DNA of 64,000 bases, taken from positions 1 through 64,000 of the forward strand of contig JBEQUE010000185.1 of assembly GCA_040349255.1 (NCBI GenBank). Reading direction: 5' to 3'. The notes under the pieces are model-generated. The model saw only the letters and a list, made by a program, of their open reading frames with translations. It did no database searches and had not been told where the DNA came from. The position numbers were made by a program, and so were the translations under genes. Shown here in pieces: positions 8,332 to 17,259 of the stretch (the first letter of the stretch is position 1; every line of letters starts with the position of its first letter). This DNA comes from DATMER01 sp040349255 (GTDB lineage Bacteria > Acidobacteriota > Thermoanaerobaculia > Multivoradales > UBA5704).

Positions 8332-11300
8332 ATGGCGCCCCGGAGCTTCCTCGATTTCGACGTGCTGTTCCTGCGGACCACAGCCGGCTACCAAGCCCGT
8401 GTGCTGAGGTCTCCCGTCGGCCAGGCATCCGCCGAATTCGCCTTCCCGTTCAACGAGCGGGAGGTCGACGGCTTCCTGAATCTCTTCGGCCGCGCCTCCG
8501 GGCCTCGGCGAGGACCGGGGATCACCAAGACCGATGTGGCCCAGACGTTCGGAAAGCAGCTCGTCAACGCTGCGTTCTCCGGCGAGGTCCAGAAGTGCCT
8601 GTGCCGCAGTCTCGACCGGGCCGTCCACAGCAAGCAGGGCCTCCGCATCCTTCTACGCCTGTCGGAGACTCCGGAGCTCAACGACCTGCCCTGGGAATTC
8701 CTGCTGAACCCCAACCTCGGCCCCGATCGCACCGAGTTCCTCGCACTCTCCGCGGACACGCCGATCGTCCGTTACGTGGAGATTCAGCAGGAAGAGCGGG
8801 CCCTGGCGGTGACGCCTCCCCTGCGGCTGCTCGCCGTGATCTCGAGCCCTTCCGACCAGCCGCAGTTGGACGCCGAGAAGGAGTGGAGCAAGGTCCAGGA
8901 GGCTTTGAAGGACGCGGCGGGCCGAGGTCTCCTCTCCCTGGAACGCATGGTGAATCCGACGCCCCAGGATCTCCTGCGCCAGCTCCGCCAGCGGGATTAC
9001 CACATCCTGCACTTCATCGGCCATGGCGTCTTCGATCCCGCGAGGAGAGAGGGATTCCTCCTTTTCACCGGCGAGGACGGGCGCCGCGAAGAGGTTTCCG
9101 GCGAAAGGCTCGGCATCCTGCTCCGCGATCACCTTTCCCTGCGCCTGGTCGTCCTCAACGCCTGTGAAGGCGCGCGTTCCTCCCGCGCCGACGCCTTTGG
9201 CGGCGTCGCCCAGAAGCTCGTCGAGCGCGGCATCCCCGGCGTCATCGCCATGCAGTTCGAGATCACCGATAGAGCGGCCGTCACCTTCGCACAGGATTTC
9301 TACGACGCCGTGGCCCAAGGCCGCCCGGTCGATGCCGCGCTCGCCGAAGCCCGGAAGGCGCTCTATCTTTCCGATCACGAATTGGAATGGGGAACGCCGG
9401 TGCTCTACATGCGCTCGCCGGACGGCCGGCTCTTCGACGTCCAGACGGCGCCGAGCCCCAACCTCCTCAGCCGGATCACCCAGGCGTTCACCCCGGAGGG
9501 CGCCGAATCCAGGGAGCAGCGCAATCGGGAGACTCTTCTTCAACGCGTCCGGCACTCCTGGATCGAGGGCGTGCTCGAACAGTCGATCTACAAGGCGGCG
9601 CTGATCGAGATCGGTAAGGAAGCCGCCCCGGAGGCGGTCGAGAATCCCTGGGAGAAGGTCCTGGAAGTCCCGGATCGTCCCAAAGAGCTGGTGACCCGCG
9701 GCAAGAAGACGATCGATCTCTTCGACGAGGTGGGGCGGGAGCTTCTCGTGCTGGGCGAGCCCGGCTCGGGCAAGACCATGACCTTGCTGGAGCTGGCCCG
9801 GGACGCCGTAGACCGGGCCGAGAGCGACCCACGGCAACCGATACCCGTCGTCTTCAACCTCTCCTCCTGGGGAGAGCGCCGGCTGCCCCTGGGCGAGTGG
9901 CTGGTGACGGAGCTTTCCAGCACCTATCACATCCCGCCGCAGCAGGGCCGCGAGTGGGTCGAAAAGGGCGACCTCCTCCTGCTCCTGGATGGCCTGGACG
10001 AGGTAGCCGACTCTCATCGGGAGGACTGCGTCAAAGCCATCAACCTCCTTTTGAAGGAACACGGCTGGGCCGGAGTGGCCGTGGCGAGCCGCTCGGAGGA
10101 GTATGGAGCCCTGAAGACTCAATTGAAGCTGTATGCCGCTGTACGCCTGGAGCCCCTGAGCGACCAGCAGGTTCACGCCTACCTGGCCGCGGCAGGCCCC
10201 GGCCTCGCCGCCCTGGACGGCGCGATCGATCGGGAGCCCGCGCTGCAAGATCTCTCCCGCTCGCCTCTGATGCTGAGCATCATGACCCTCGCCTTTGGCG
10301 GCAAGAGGAGCGGTGGACAAAGAGATCCGCTCTTGACCCCTTCGCCCGACTCTGGCAGCGATCAACTCTTCTCCGCCTACGTTTCCCGCATGCTCGAACG
10401 CCGCCCCGGCCACCTCGCATCCGCGGAGGAGACACGCCACCGGCTCGGCTGGCTGGCCCGAAAAATGGAGGAGCACGGTCGCTCGCAGTTCCATCTCGAG
10501 GACCTCCAGCCGAGCTGGTTGGCAGATCGAAAAGAGCGTTGGCGCTACGCCCTCATTTCCCGGCTTGCTTGCGGGTTGGTACCTGTAGTCTCTGCGATAC
10601 CTATGATCTTCCTGCCCGGCTTTGCACAGGAGTTTGACGGGGAGTTGCTCTACGGCTTGATCGTGGCCCTCCTTGTAGTCATGCTCGCGTGGCTGACGCT
10701 CGGAGTGAAGGATGGTTTTCGATTCGATAGGCCGACTCCATGGCAGCCAGGGAACGACAAGTCGAAGCCTTCCCGCCTTCCCCGCTCAATTCTTAGAGGT
10801 TTGTGCTGGTCCCTGATCGGTTTAGCAGCAACAGCCTGGATGCTTTTCTGTGCCGGCTTCGCAGTTCTCTACGGGCTCTTCAGGTTTGGCGATGAGCTCA
10901 TCACAAGCCTCCTCGCCTTCTCTCTGGCACTGGGAGCAGCAGGCCCCGCAGTTGCCTTGCTGAGAGCTTGGCGCAGGCGGACATCCGGGGCGGGAAATGA
11001 TATCCAGACCACCGAAAACCTCGGATGGGAATGGAGCCGGTTTCTTCGACCTTTTTTCCTTGTCAGTGCCTTGCCCGCGCTCCTGATTTTCGCCTGGACT
11101 ACGCGCGTCTACGAACCGGGGATCAGGCTCTGGGAAAGTCAGACTGGAGACGCCGTCGCAGACCTTGAAATCGAAGACCTCTTCACCCCTGCAATCGCGC
11201 TCAGCCCTGATGGCTCCTCGATCGCCACTGGAGGGGATCGTGTTCGAGTCTGGGCGGCTTCCAACGGCCGACTTCTCTGCCAAAGCGACCAGGCCCAGCG

Positions 11301-12732
11301 GGCAGATAAAAACTTCCTTGCTTTCAGTCCCGATGGCCAGCGGCTACTCACTCAAGATTCGGAAGGCGCAGCACTGCTCTTGAATGCTGGTTCCTGCACC
11401 CTTATCGCCAAGTTGAAAGAGCTCTTTGGTAGCGACCTCAAGTCTATTGCCTTTAACCGAGATGGTTCACTGATTGCGATGGAAAGTTTCGGAGTTTCAC
11501 TCTGGAACGGAGCTACAGGGCGACTCATCGAAGAGTTGGAACCGCGATTTCGGAGCACTGCCCCCAGCTTCAGCCCAGACGGAGAGCGCGTCGCGACCGG
11601 CAGCTCTTCCGATCTCAAGATCCGCATTTGGAATGCGCGGAATGGCCGACTTCTCTTTGCGGAGGGTGGCCATGAGTCCGAGATTCAGCACACGGCCTAC
11701 AACCACAACGGCACTCGCCTCCTGACCGTCGACAAGTCAGGGGCCCTGTGCTTGCGGAACGGTCAGGACGGCCGCATGATAGCAAAGCTTACAAGGCGGT
11801 TCGATTTTGTCACCGATTCTATTTTCAGCCCTGATGGTACTCGGGTGCTCACGATTTCAAATGACTCGAACAAGCTGGCTCGCTTATGGGACAGTCGCGG
11901 CGGCCATCTGGTGACAGTACTGAAAGGTCTTCAGAACCGGATCAACTCTAAAGCCTTTAGTCCGGATAGCAATAAGATCGTCACTGTCAGCTCAGACGGC
12001 ACGGTCCGCGTCTGGGATGGGCACACGGGCGAACACTTCGCAACTTTGGACGGCCAGGCGGGCTCTACCGGAGCCATGTTCAGCCCTGATGGCAGATGGA
12101 TCATGGCCGTCGCTTTCGATAAAACGGTCCTGCTCTGGCGGACCTCCGACGGACGCGCCCTGCTCCGCAACTCCAGCCCTTTCCGCCGCAAACCCGCAGG
12201 CCAATACGCAGTTTTCACTCCAGACGGAAGCCGCCTTGTCACCGCCTCGCCACCCAGCGACCTTCGCTCCTCAGCACTGGTGTGGTTGCTCGGTGGACTT
12301 TTGGTCGCAATATTTCGTGGTGTGCGGCAATGGCAACGTGAGCTCAAGATCCTGCCGAACGAGGGGATGCGGCTCACCGCACGAGCCGCCGGTCTCCTTG
12401 GCTTGGCCGGCGGCACCATGGTCACGCTTACGCTTCTCGTGATCCTCAGTGTTGGTTTCAAGTCTCAAGCGATTTGGCTGGCGCTCCTGAGTGCTTTCTG
12501 GTTCAGCTCCATTCTGACCGGCCTCGCCTTCGGCGGCGCCGACGTCCTTCAGCATCTCGTCCTCCGCCTGCTTCTTCGGCGCGGCGGCCGCGCGCCGTGG
12601 CACTACGCCCGGTTTCTCGACCAGGCGGCCGAACAGATCCTTCTGCGCAAGGTCGGCGGAGGCTACATCTTCATTCACCGGCTCCTCCTGGAGCACTTGG
12701 CCAGGACGAGTTCCCCCGAGGGCCGCCTATAA
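8332..12732 (+). CDS. CHAT protease-NACHT NTPase-membrane-WD40-membrane protein (copy 1)
   Basis: A 1466-residue multidomain protein. Residues about 1-370 are a CHAT caspase-like protease with its dyad His231 (FIGHG) and Cys278 (LNACEGA). Residues about 460-690 form a NACHT-type STAND NTPase: Walker A GEPGSGKT (475-482), Walker B LLLLDGLDE (about 547-556), and a winged-helix-like tail (RSPLMLSIMTLAF). Four or five membrane segments follow (about 735-925), then eight or so WD40-type repeats with FSPDG motifs (about 955-1325), then three more membrane segments. It ends with YARFLDQAAEQILLRKVGGG and YIFIHRLLLEHLA, a tail known from membrane NACHT proteins. The start was set at ATG 8332 because copy 2 begins with the same MAPRSFLDFDVLF. 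Family knowledge suggests a sensor-switch-protease role, for example anti-phage or stress-triggered proteolysis; the trigger is unknown. Confidence 0.9.
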   Translation: MAPRSFLDFDVLFLRTTAGYQARVLRSPVGQASAEFAFPFNEREVDGFLNLFGRASGPRRGPGITKTDVAQTFGKQLVNAAFSGEVQKCLCRSLDRAVHSKQGLRILLRLSETPELNDLPWEFLLNPNLGPDRTEFLALSADTPIVRYVEIQQEERALAVTPPLRLLAVISSPSDQPQLDAEKEWSKVQEALKDAAGRGLLSLERMVNPTPQDLLRQLRQRDYHILHFIGHGVFDPARREGFLLFTGEDGRREEVSGERLGILLRDHLSLRLVVLNACEGARSSRADAFGGVAQKLVERGIPGVIAMQFEITDRAAVTFAQDFYDAVAQGRPVDAALAEARKALYLSDHELEWGTPVLYMRSPDGRLFDVQTAPSPNLLSRITQAFTPEGAESREQRNRETLLQRVRHSWIEGVLEQSIYKAALIEIGKEAAPEAVENPWEKVLEVPDRPKELVTRGKKTIDLFDEVGRELLVLGEPGSGKTMTLLELARDAVDRAESDPRQPIPVVFNLSSWGERRLPLGEWLVTELSSTYHIPPQQGREWVEKGDLLLLLDGLDEVADSHREDCVKAINLLLKEHGWAGVAVASRSEEYGALKTQLKLYAAVRLEPLSDQQVHAYLAAAGPGLAALDGAIDREPALQDLSRSPLMLSIMTLAFGGKRSGGQRDPLLTPSPDSGSDQLFSAYVSRMLERRPGHLASAEETRHRLGWLARKMEEHGRSQFHLEDLQPSWLADRKERWRYALISRLACGLVPVVSAIPMIFLPGFAQEFDGELLYGLIVALLVVMLAWLTLGVKDGFRFDRPTPWQPGNDKSKPSRLPRSILRGLCWSLIGLAATAWMLFCAGFAVLYGLFRFGDELITSLLAFSLALGAAGPAVALLRAWRRRTSGAGNDIQTTENLGWEWSRFLRPFFLVSALPALLIFAWTTRVYEPGIRLWESQTGDAVADLEIEDLFTPAIALSPDGSSIATGGDRVRVWAASNGRLLCQSDQAQRADKNFLAFSPDGQRLLTQDSEGAALLLNAGSCTLIAKLKELFGSDLKSIAFNRDGSLIAMESFGVSLWNGATGRLIEELEPRFRSTAPSFSPDGERVATGSSSDLKIRIWNARNGRLLFAEGGHESEIQHTAYNHNGTRLLTVDKSGALCLRNGQDGRMIAKLTRRFDFVTDSIFSPDGTRVLTISNDSNKLARLWDSRGGHLVTVLKGLQNRINSKAFSPDSNKIVTVSSDGTVRVWDGHTGEHFATLDGQAGSTGAMFSPDGRWIMAVAFDKTVLLWRTSDGRALLRNSSPFRRKPAGQYAVFTPDGSRLVTASPPSDLRSSALVWLLGGLLVAIFRGVRQWQRELKILPNEGMRLTARAAGLLGLAGGTMVTLTLLVILSVGFKSQAIWLALLSAFWFSSILTGLAFGGADVLQHLVLRLLLRRGGRAPWHYARFLDQAAEQILLRKVGGGYIFIHRLLLEHLARTSSPEGRL

Positions 12733-12733
12733 T
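12728..12733 (+). promoter_or_regulatory. Consensus -10 box of the second CHAT-NACHT gene, overlapping the stop codon of the first
   Basis: TATAAT here includes the TAA stop codon (12730-12732) of copy 1. The surrounding GGGCCGCCTATAATGCGC is nearly identical to the leader of copy 1. The second gene may therefore have its own promoter in addition to read-through from the first. Confidence 0.4.
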
Positions 12734-12769
12734 GCGCTTCGACCTTCTTCCGAAGAGGGATCGGAACGC

Positions 12770-15700
12770 ATGGCACCCCGGAGCTTCCTCGACTTCGACG
12801 TTCTGTTCCTGAAAACCCCGACGGGATACCAGGCCCGCGTGCTGGACTCTCCCGTCGGCCAGGCGTCTGCCGAGTTCGCCTTCCCGTTCAACGACCGGGA
12901 GATCGACGGCTTCCTGAACCTCTTCGGCCGCGCCCCCGGGCCCAGCCGCGGACCGGGGATCACCAAGACCGACGTGGCGCAGACGTTCGGAAAGCAGCTC
13001 GTCAACGCCGCGTTCGCCGGCGAAGTGCAGAGATGCCTGCGCCGCAGCCTCGACAAGACCGCCGACAGCGACGAGGGTCTCCGCATCCTCCTGCGCCTGT
13101 CCGAGACCCCGGAGCTCAACGACCTGCCCTGGGAGTTCCTGCTGAACCCCGATCACACCGATTTCCTCGCTCTCTCCGCGGACACGCCGATCGTCCGCTA
13201 CCTGGCGCTCCCGCAGGGAGAGCGGGCCCTGGCGGTGACGCCGCCCCTGCGGCTGCTCGCCGTGATTTCGAGCCCTTCCGACCAACCGCAGCTCGACGTC
13301 GACAACGAGTGGAGCAAGGTCCAGGGAGCGTTGAAGAAAGCGCAGGACCGGGGGCTCCTGTCCCTGGAACGGATGGTGAACCCGACGCCCCAGGACCTCC
13401 TGCGCCAGCTCCGGCAGGGGGAGTACCACATCCTGCACTTCATCGGCCATGGTGCCTTCGATCCCGCGAGCCGCGAGGGATTCCTGCTGTTCGCCGACGA
13501 GAACGGGCGCGGCGAAGAGGTCTCCGGCGAGAGGCTCGGCACCCTGCTCCACGACCACCGCTCCCTGCGCCTGGTCGTCCTCAACGCCTGCGAAGGCGCG
13601 CGCTCCTCCCGCACCGACGCCTTCGGCGGCGTCGCCCAGAAGCTCGCCGAGTGCGGCATTCCGGCCATCATCGCCATGCAGTTCGAGATCAGCGACGGCG
13701 CGGCCATCGACTTCGCCCAGGATTTCTACGCGTCCGTGGCCGAAGGCCGCCCGGTCGACGCCGCGCTCGCCGAAGCCCGGAAGGCGCTCTACCTTTCCAA
13801 CCACGAGTTGGAGTGGGGCACGCCGGTGCTGCACATGCGCTCTCCGGACAGCCGTCTCTTCGACGTCCAGCCCGCTCCGGCGTCCGTCCCGCCCGTCCCA
13901 GACACCGCCCCGCCGGGCCGCGACCTCCTCGGCAGGATCACCCAGGCCCTCGCCCCGGGCGGCGATGAATCCAGGCAGCAGCGCAATCGGGAAACTCTCC
14001 TTCAGCGTGTCCGGCTCTCCTGGATCGAGGGCGTGCTCGAAAGGTCGATCTACAAGGCGGCGCTGATCGAGGTCGGCAAGGAGGCCGATCCGGAGGCGGT
14101 CGAGAACCCCTGGGAGAAGATCCTCGAAACCCCGGATCGGCCGGCCGAGCTGGTGGCACGCGGCAAGAAGACGATCGACCTCTTCGACGAGGTGGGTCGG
14201 GAGCTGCTCTTGCTGGGAGACCCCGGCTCGGGCAAGACCACGACCTTGCTGGAGCTGGCCCGGGACGCCCTCGACCGGGCCGGGAACGACCCGCGGCAAC
14301 CCATACCGGTCGTCTTCAACCTCTCCTCCTGGGGAGAGCGCCGGCTGCCCATGAACGAATGGCTGGTGGAGGAGCTTTCCGGCATCTACCGCATCCCGCC
14401 GCAGCAGAGCCGCGAGTGGATCGAAAAAGGCGACCTTCTGCTGCTCCTGGATGGCTTGGACGAGGTGGCCGCCTCTCACCGGGAGGCCTGCGTCGCAGCC
14501 ATCAACCGCCTCCAGGAGAAGCACGGTTCGGCCGGAGTGGTCGTGGCGAGCCGCCTGGAGGAGTACCGGGCCCTGGAGACCCGGGCTCGACTGAAGCTAT
14601 ACGCCGCGGTGCGCCTCGAGCCCCTGAGCGACCAGCAGGTGCACGCCTATCTCGCCGCGGCGGGTCCCGGCCTTGCTTCCCTGGGCAACGCGATCGATCG
14701 GGAGCCTGCGCTGCAGGATCTCGCCCGCTCGCCTTTGATGCTGAGCATCATGACCCTCGCCTTCGCCGGCGGGAAGAGCGGCGGCGAAAGCGATCTCCTG
14801 CCGACCCTTTCGGGCGACGCCGGCAACGATCAGCTCTTCTCCGCCTACGTTTCCCGCATGCTCGCACGCCGCCCCGGCCACCTCGCATCCCCGGAGGAGA
14901 CGCGCCGCCGGCTCGGCTGGCTGGCTCGAAAAATGGCAGAGCACGGCCGCTCGCAATTCCATATCGAGGATCTCCAGCCGAGCTGGCTGGCGGGACCGAA
15001 AGAGCGTTGGTTCTACGCCGTCCTTTCCCGGCTCGCCTGCGGGTTGGTGCCCCTGATCGCGGCGATACCCCTGATCTTCCTGCCCGGCTTTGCGAGAGGG
15101 CTCGAATTGGATGATTTGCCCGCCATCCTGGTCTTGTTTTGCTTCCCGGTCGTGCTCGCATGGCTGGCGCTTGGACTGACGACGGGCTCCCAATTCGGCA
15201 GGGCGGCTCCGCCCCAGCCCGGGACCGACGAGCCCAGAGCCTCCCGCATTTTCCGCTCGAGCCTCGGAGGCCTGGGCTGGTCCCTGGTCGGCCTTGCCGC
15301 GGTGGCCTGGATGCTTCTCCTGGCCGGCATTGGCGCCATGCACAATATGCTTGAGCCCAATGACGAGCTCGTCACGGACCGCATTGTCTTCTTTGTGGCT
15401 ATGGGCGCAGCCGGTCCCGCGGCTGCCTGGCTGAAGGCCTGGCGCCGGAGGGCATCCGGCATCACGAATGACATCCAGACTACTGAAAACCTGAGCTGGA
15501 ACTGGAGGAGGTTTCTTTGGACCTTTCTTCTCGTCGGAGCCTTGCCCGCGAGCCTGATTTTCGTGTGGGCTGCGCGCGCCTACGAGCCGGGAGCCAGGAT
15601 CTGGGACAGTCAGACCGGCGACGCCGTCGCCGACCTTGAAATCGAAGGCCTCGGCAATCCTGAAGTCGCGTTCAGCCCCGATGGCTCCTCGATCGCCACC

Positions 15701-17206
15701 GCAGGAACGGAGACCGTTCAAGTCTGGGCCGCTCGAGACGGCCGACCTCTCTGCCAGATCGGTGAGGGCGAATCTTTCGGTGATCCTGTTTTCAGCCCGG
15801 ATGGCCAGCGGCTGCTCGCCCACAACTCAAAGGGGGCATGGCTTTGGAGCACTCGTTCCTGTGACCAGGTCGCCGAGTTGGAAGGGTCCTCCACAAATCT
15901 CCTGTTCTCGCTGGCTTTCAACCGGGATGGCTCGCGCATCGTGGCGATAGCCGGCGAGTCCGTTGCACTCTGGGACGGAGCTACCGGACGACTCATTACG
16001 GTGTTGGGTCCGCAGCTGACCGTGCCAACCTTCAGTCCGGACGGGAATCGCGTTGTAACCGGAAGCTCTCTCGATTTCAAGATCCGCCTGTGGGATGCCC
16101 GGAATGGACAGCTTCTCCTCGAGAGAGGCGGCCATGAGTCCGAGATCCGGGACGCCACCTTCAGTCGCGACGGCACTCGCCTCCTGACCTATGACAAGTC
16201 GGGAGCCCTGCGCGTGTGGGACGGTCGGGACTGCCGCCCGATTGCAACGCTCACCACAGCAAAGTACGCCACCGGTCCTGTTTTCAGTCCCGATGGCACC
16301 CGGGTGCTCACGATCACGCATGAGCCGAACAGCCTGGTCCGTTTGTGGGACAGCCGCGACGGCCATCTGGTGAAAGTGCTGGAAGGCCAGGGTCGAATCA
16401 ATTCCGCCAGCTTCAGCCCTGACAGCAAGGAGGTGGTCACCGCCAGCTCGGACGGCGCGGCCCGCTTGTGGGATGGACATGCGGGCGATCCCATCGCAAC
16501 TCTGGAAGGACGGGCAGGCTACGTCGCCAAGACCGCGTTCAGTCCCGATGGCAGTCGGATCTTGGCCCGCGCTCTGAACAACGATACGGTGCTGCTCTGG
16601 CAGGCCGCCGACGGGCACGCCCTGCTCCGCAGCTCCAGCCGTTTTCGCCGCAGACCTGCAGGCCAGTACGCGGGCTTCACTCCGGATGGAAGCCGCTTCG
16701 TCACCACCTCAACCCCCAGCGACTTCCGTTCCTCGGCGCTGCTGTGGTCGCTCCTCGCCCTTGAAGTCGCGATGCTCCGCGGTGTGCGGCAATCGCAGCG
16801 CGAGGTCAAGATCCTGCCGAACGAGGGGATCCGGCTCACCGCGCGGGCCGCCGTTCTCCTCGGCCTGGCCGGCGGCACGATGGTCACGCTGACGCTTCTC
16901 GTTCTGTTCCTCGCTATCGGCTACAAGCTTCAAGCGATGTGGCGGGGGCTCCTGACGGTCTTCTGGCTCGGCTCCATCCTGATCGGCCTCGGCATCGGCG
17001 GCGCCGACTGCCTCCAACACCTCGTTCTCCGCCTGCTGCTGATGCGCGGCGGCCGCGCGCCGTGGCACTACGCCCGGTTTCTCGACCAGGCGGCCGAACA
17101 GATCCTTCTGCGCAAGGTCGGCGGAGGCTACATCTTCATTCATCGGCTCCTCCTGGAGCACCTGGCCAGGGCCAGCGCCGGGGAGGGCCCGACACCGCGG
17201 CCCTGA
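12770..17206 (+). CDS. CHAT protease-NACHT NTPase-membrane-WD40-membrane protein (copy 2)
   Basis: A 1478-residue tandem paralogue of the preceding gene with the same architecture throughout. The CHAT dyad is His227 (FIGHG) and Cys274 (LNACEGA). Walker A is GDPGSGKT (483-490) and Walker B LLLLDGLDE, so both enzymatic centres look intact. A Pro-rich linker of about 15 residues (PAPASVPPVPDTAPP) after the CHAT domain is absent from copy 1. CHAT and NACHT regions are very similar between copies, while the membrane and WD40 regions have diverged more, fitting a conserved effector and switch with a diversifying sensor. Only 37 bases separate the two genes. It is GC-richer than copy 1 in the second half. 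Confidence 0.9.
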   Translation: MAPRSFLDFDVLFLKTPTGYQARVLDSPVGQASAEFAFPFNDREIDGFLNLFGRAPGPSRGPGITKTDVAQTFGKQLVNAAFAGEVQRCLRRSLDKTADSDEGLRILLRLSETPELNDLPWEFLLNPDHTDFLALSADTPIVRYLALPQGERALAVTPPLRLLAVISSPSDQPQLDVDNEWSKVQGALKKAQDRGLLSLERMVNPTPQDLLRQLRQGEYHILHFIGHGAFDPASREGFLLFADENGRGEEVSGERLGTLLHDHRSLRLVVLNACEGARSSRTDAFGGVAQKLAECGIPAIIAMQFEISDGAAIDFAQDFYASVAEGRPVDAALAEARKALYLSNHELEWGTPVLHMRSPDSRLFDVQPAPASVPPVPDTAPPGRDLLGRITQALAPGGDESRQQRNRETLLQRVRLSWIEGVLERSIYKAALIEVGKEADPEAVENPWEKILETPDRPAELVARGKKTIDLFDEVGRELLLLGDPGSGKTTTLLELARDALDRAGNDPRQPIPVVFNLSSWGERRLPMNEWLVEELSGIYRIPPQQSREWIEKGDLLLLLDGLDEVAASHREACVAAINRLQEKHGSAGVVVASRLEEYRALETRARLKLYAAVRLEPLSDQQVHAYLAAAGPGLASLGNAIDREPALQDLARSPLMLSIMTLAFAGGKSGGESDLLPTLSGDAGNDQLFSAYVSRMLARRPGHLASPEETRRRLGWLARKMAEHGRSQFHIEDLQPSWLAGPKERWFYAVLSRLACGLVPLIAAIPLIFLPGFARGLELDDLPAILVLFCFPVVLAWLALGLTTGSQFGRAAPPQPGTDEPRASRIFRSSLGGLGWSLVGLAAVAWMLLLAGIGAMHNMLEPNDELVTDRIVFFVAMGAAGPAAAWLKAWRRRASGITNDIQTTENLSWNWRRFLWTFLLVGALPASLIFVWAARAYEPGARIWDSQTGDAVADLEIEGLGNPEVAFSPDGSSIATAGTETVQVWAARDGRPLCQIGEGESFGDPVFSPDGQRLLAHNSKGAWLWSTRSCDQVAELEGSSTNLLFSLAFNRDGSRIVAIAGESVALWDGATGRLITVLGPQLTVPTFSPDGNRVVTGSSLDFKIRLWDARNGQLLLERGGHESEIRDATFSRDGTRLLTYDKSGALRVWDGRDCRPIATLTTAKYATGPVFSPDGTRVLTITHEPNSLVRLWDSRDGHLVKVLEGQGRINSASFSPDSKEVVTASSDGAARLWDGHAGDPIATLEGRAGYVAKTAFSPDGSRILARALNNDTVLLWQAADGHALLRSSSRFRRRPAGQYAGFTPDGSRFVTTSTPSDFRSSALLWSLLALEVAMLRGVRQSQREVKILPNEGIRLTARAAVLLGLAGGTMVTLTLLVLFLAIGYKLQAMWRGLLTVFWLGSILIGLGIGGADCLQHLVLRLLLMRGGRAPWHYARFLDQAAEQILLRKVGGGYIFIHRLLLEHLARASAGEGPTPRP

Positions 17207-17259
17207 AGGCTCAGGACAAAGAAGACGGACTTGCCACTCCTGATAGAATATCCACTACC

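Larger units (their letters stand above)
8282..17170 (+). repeat. Tandem gene-sized direct duplication (two units of about 4.44 kb)
   Basis: Unit 1 runs from about 8282 to 12718 and unit 2 from about 12719 to 17170. The similarity begins at the same leader sequence, GGGCCGCCTATAATGCGC, and ends near the common LLLEHLA coding tail; flanking sequence on each side is unrelated. This marks the duplication as starting just before the -10 box, so each copy carries its own leader. Confidence 0.75.

Noticed and set aside
8135..8428. 97-codon minus-strand frame ending with a 4-base overlap of the membrane protein start
   Set aside because: The overlap looks like coupling, but the frame is antisense to the CHAT gene start and has no protein-like features.
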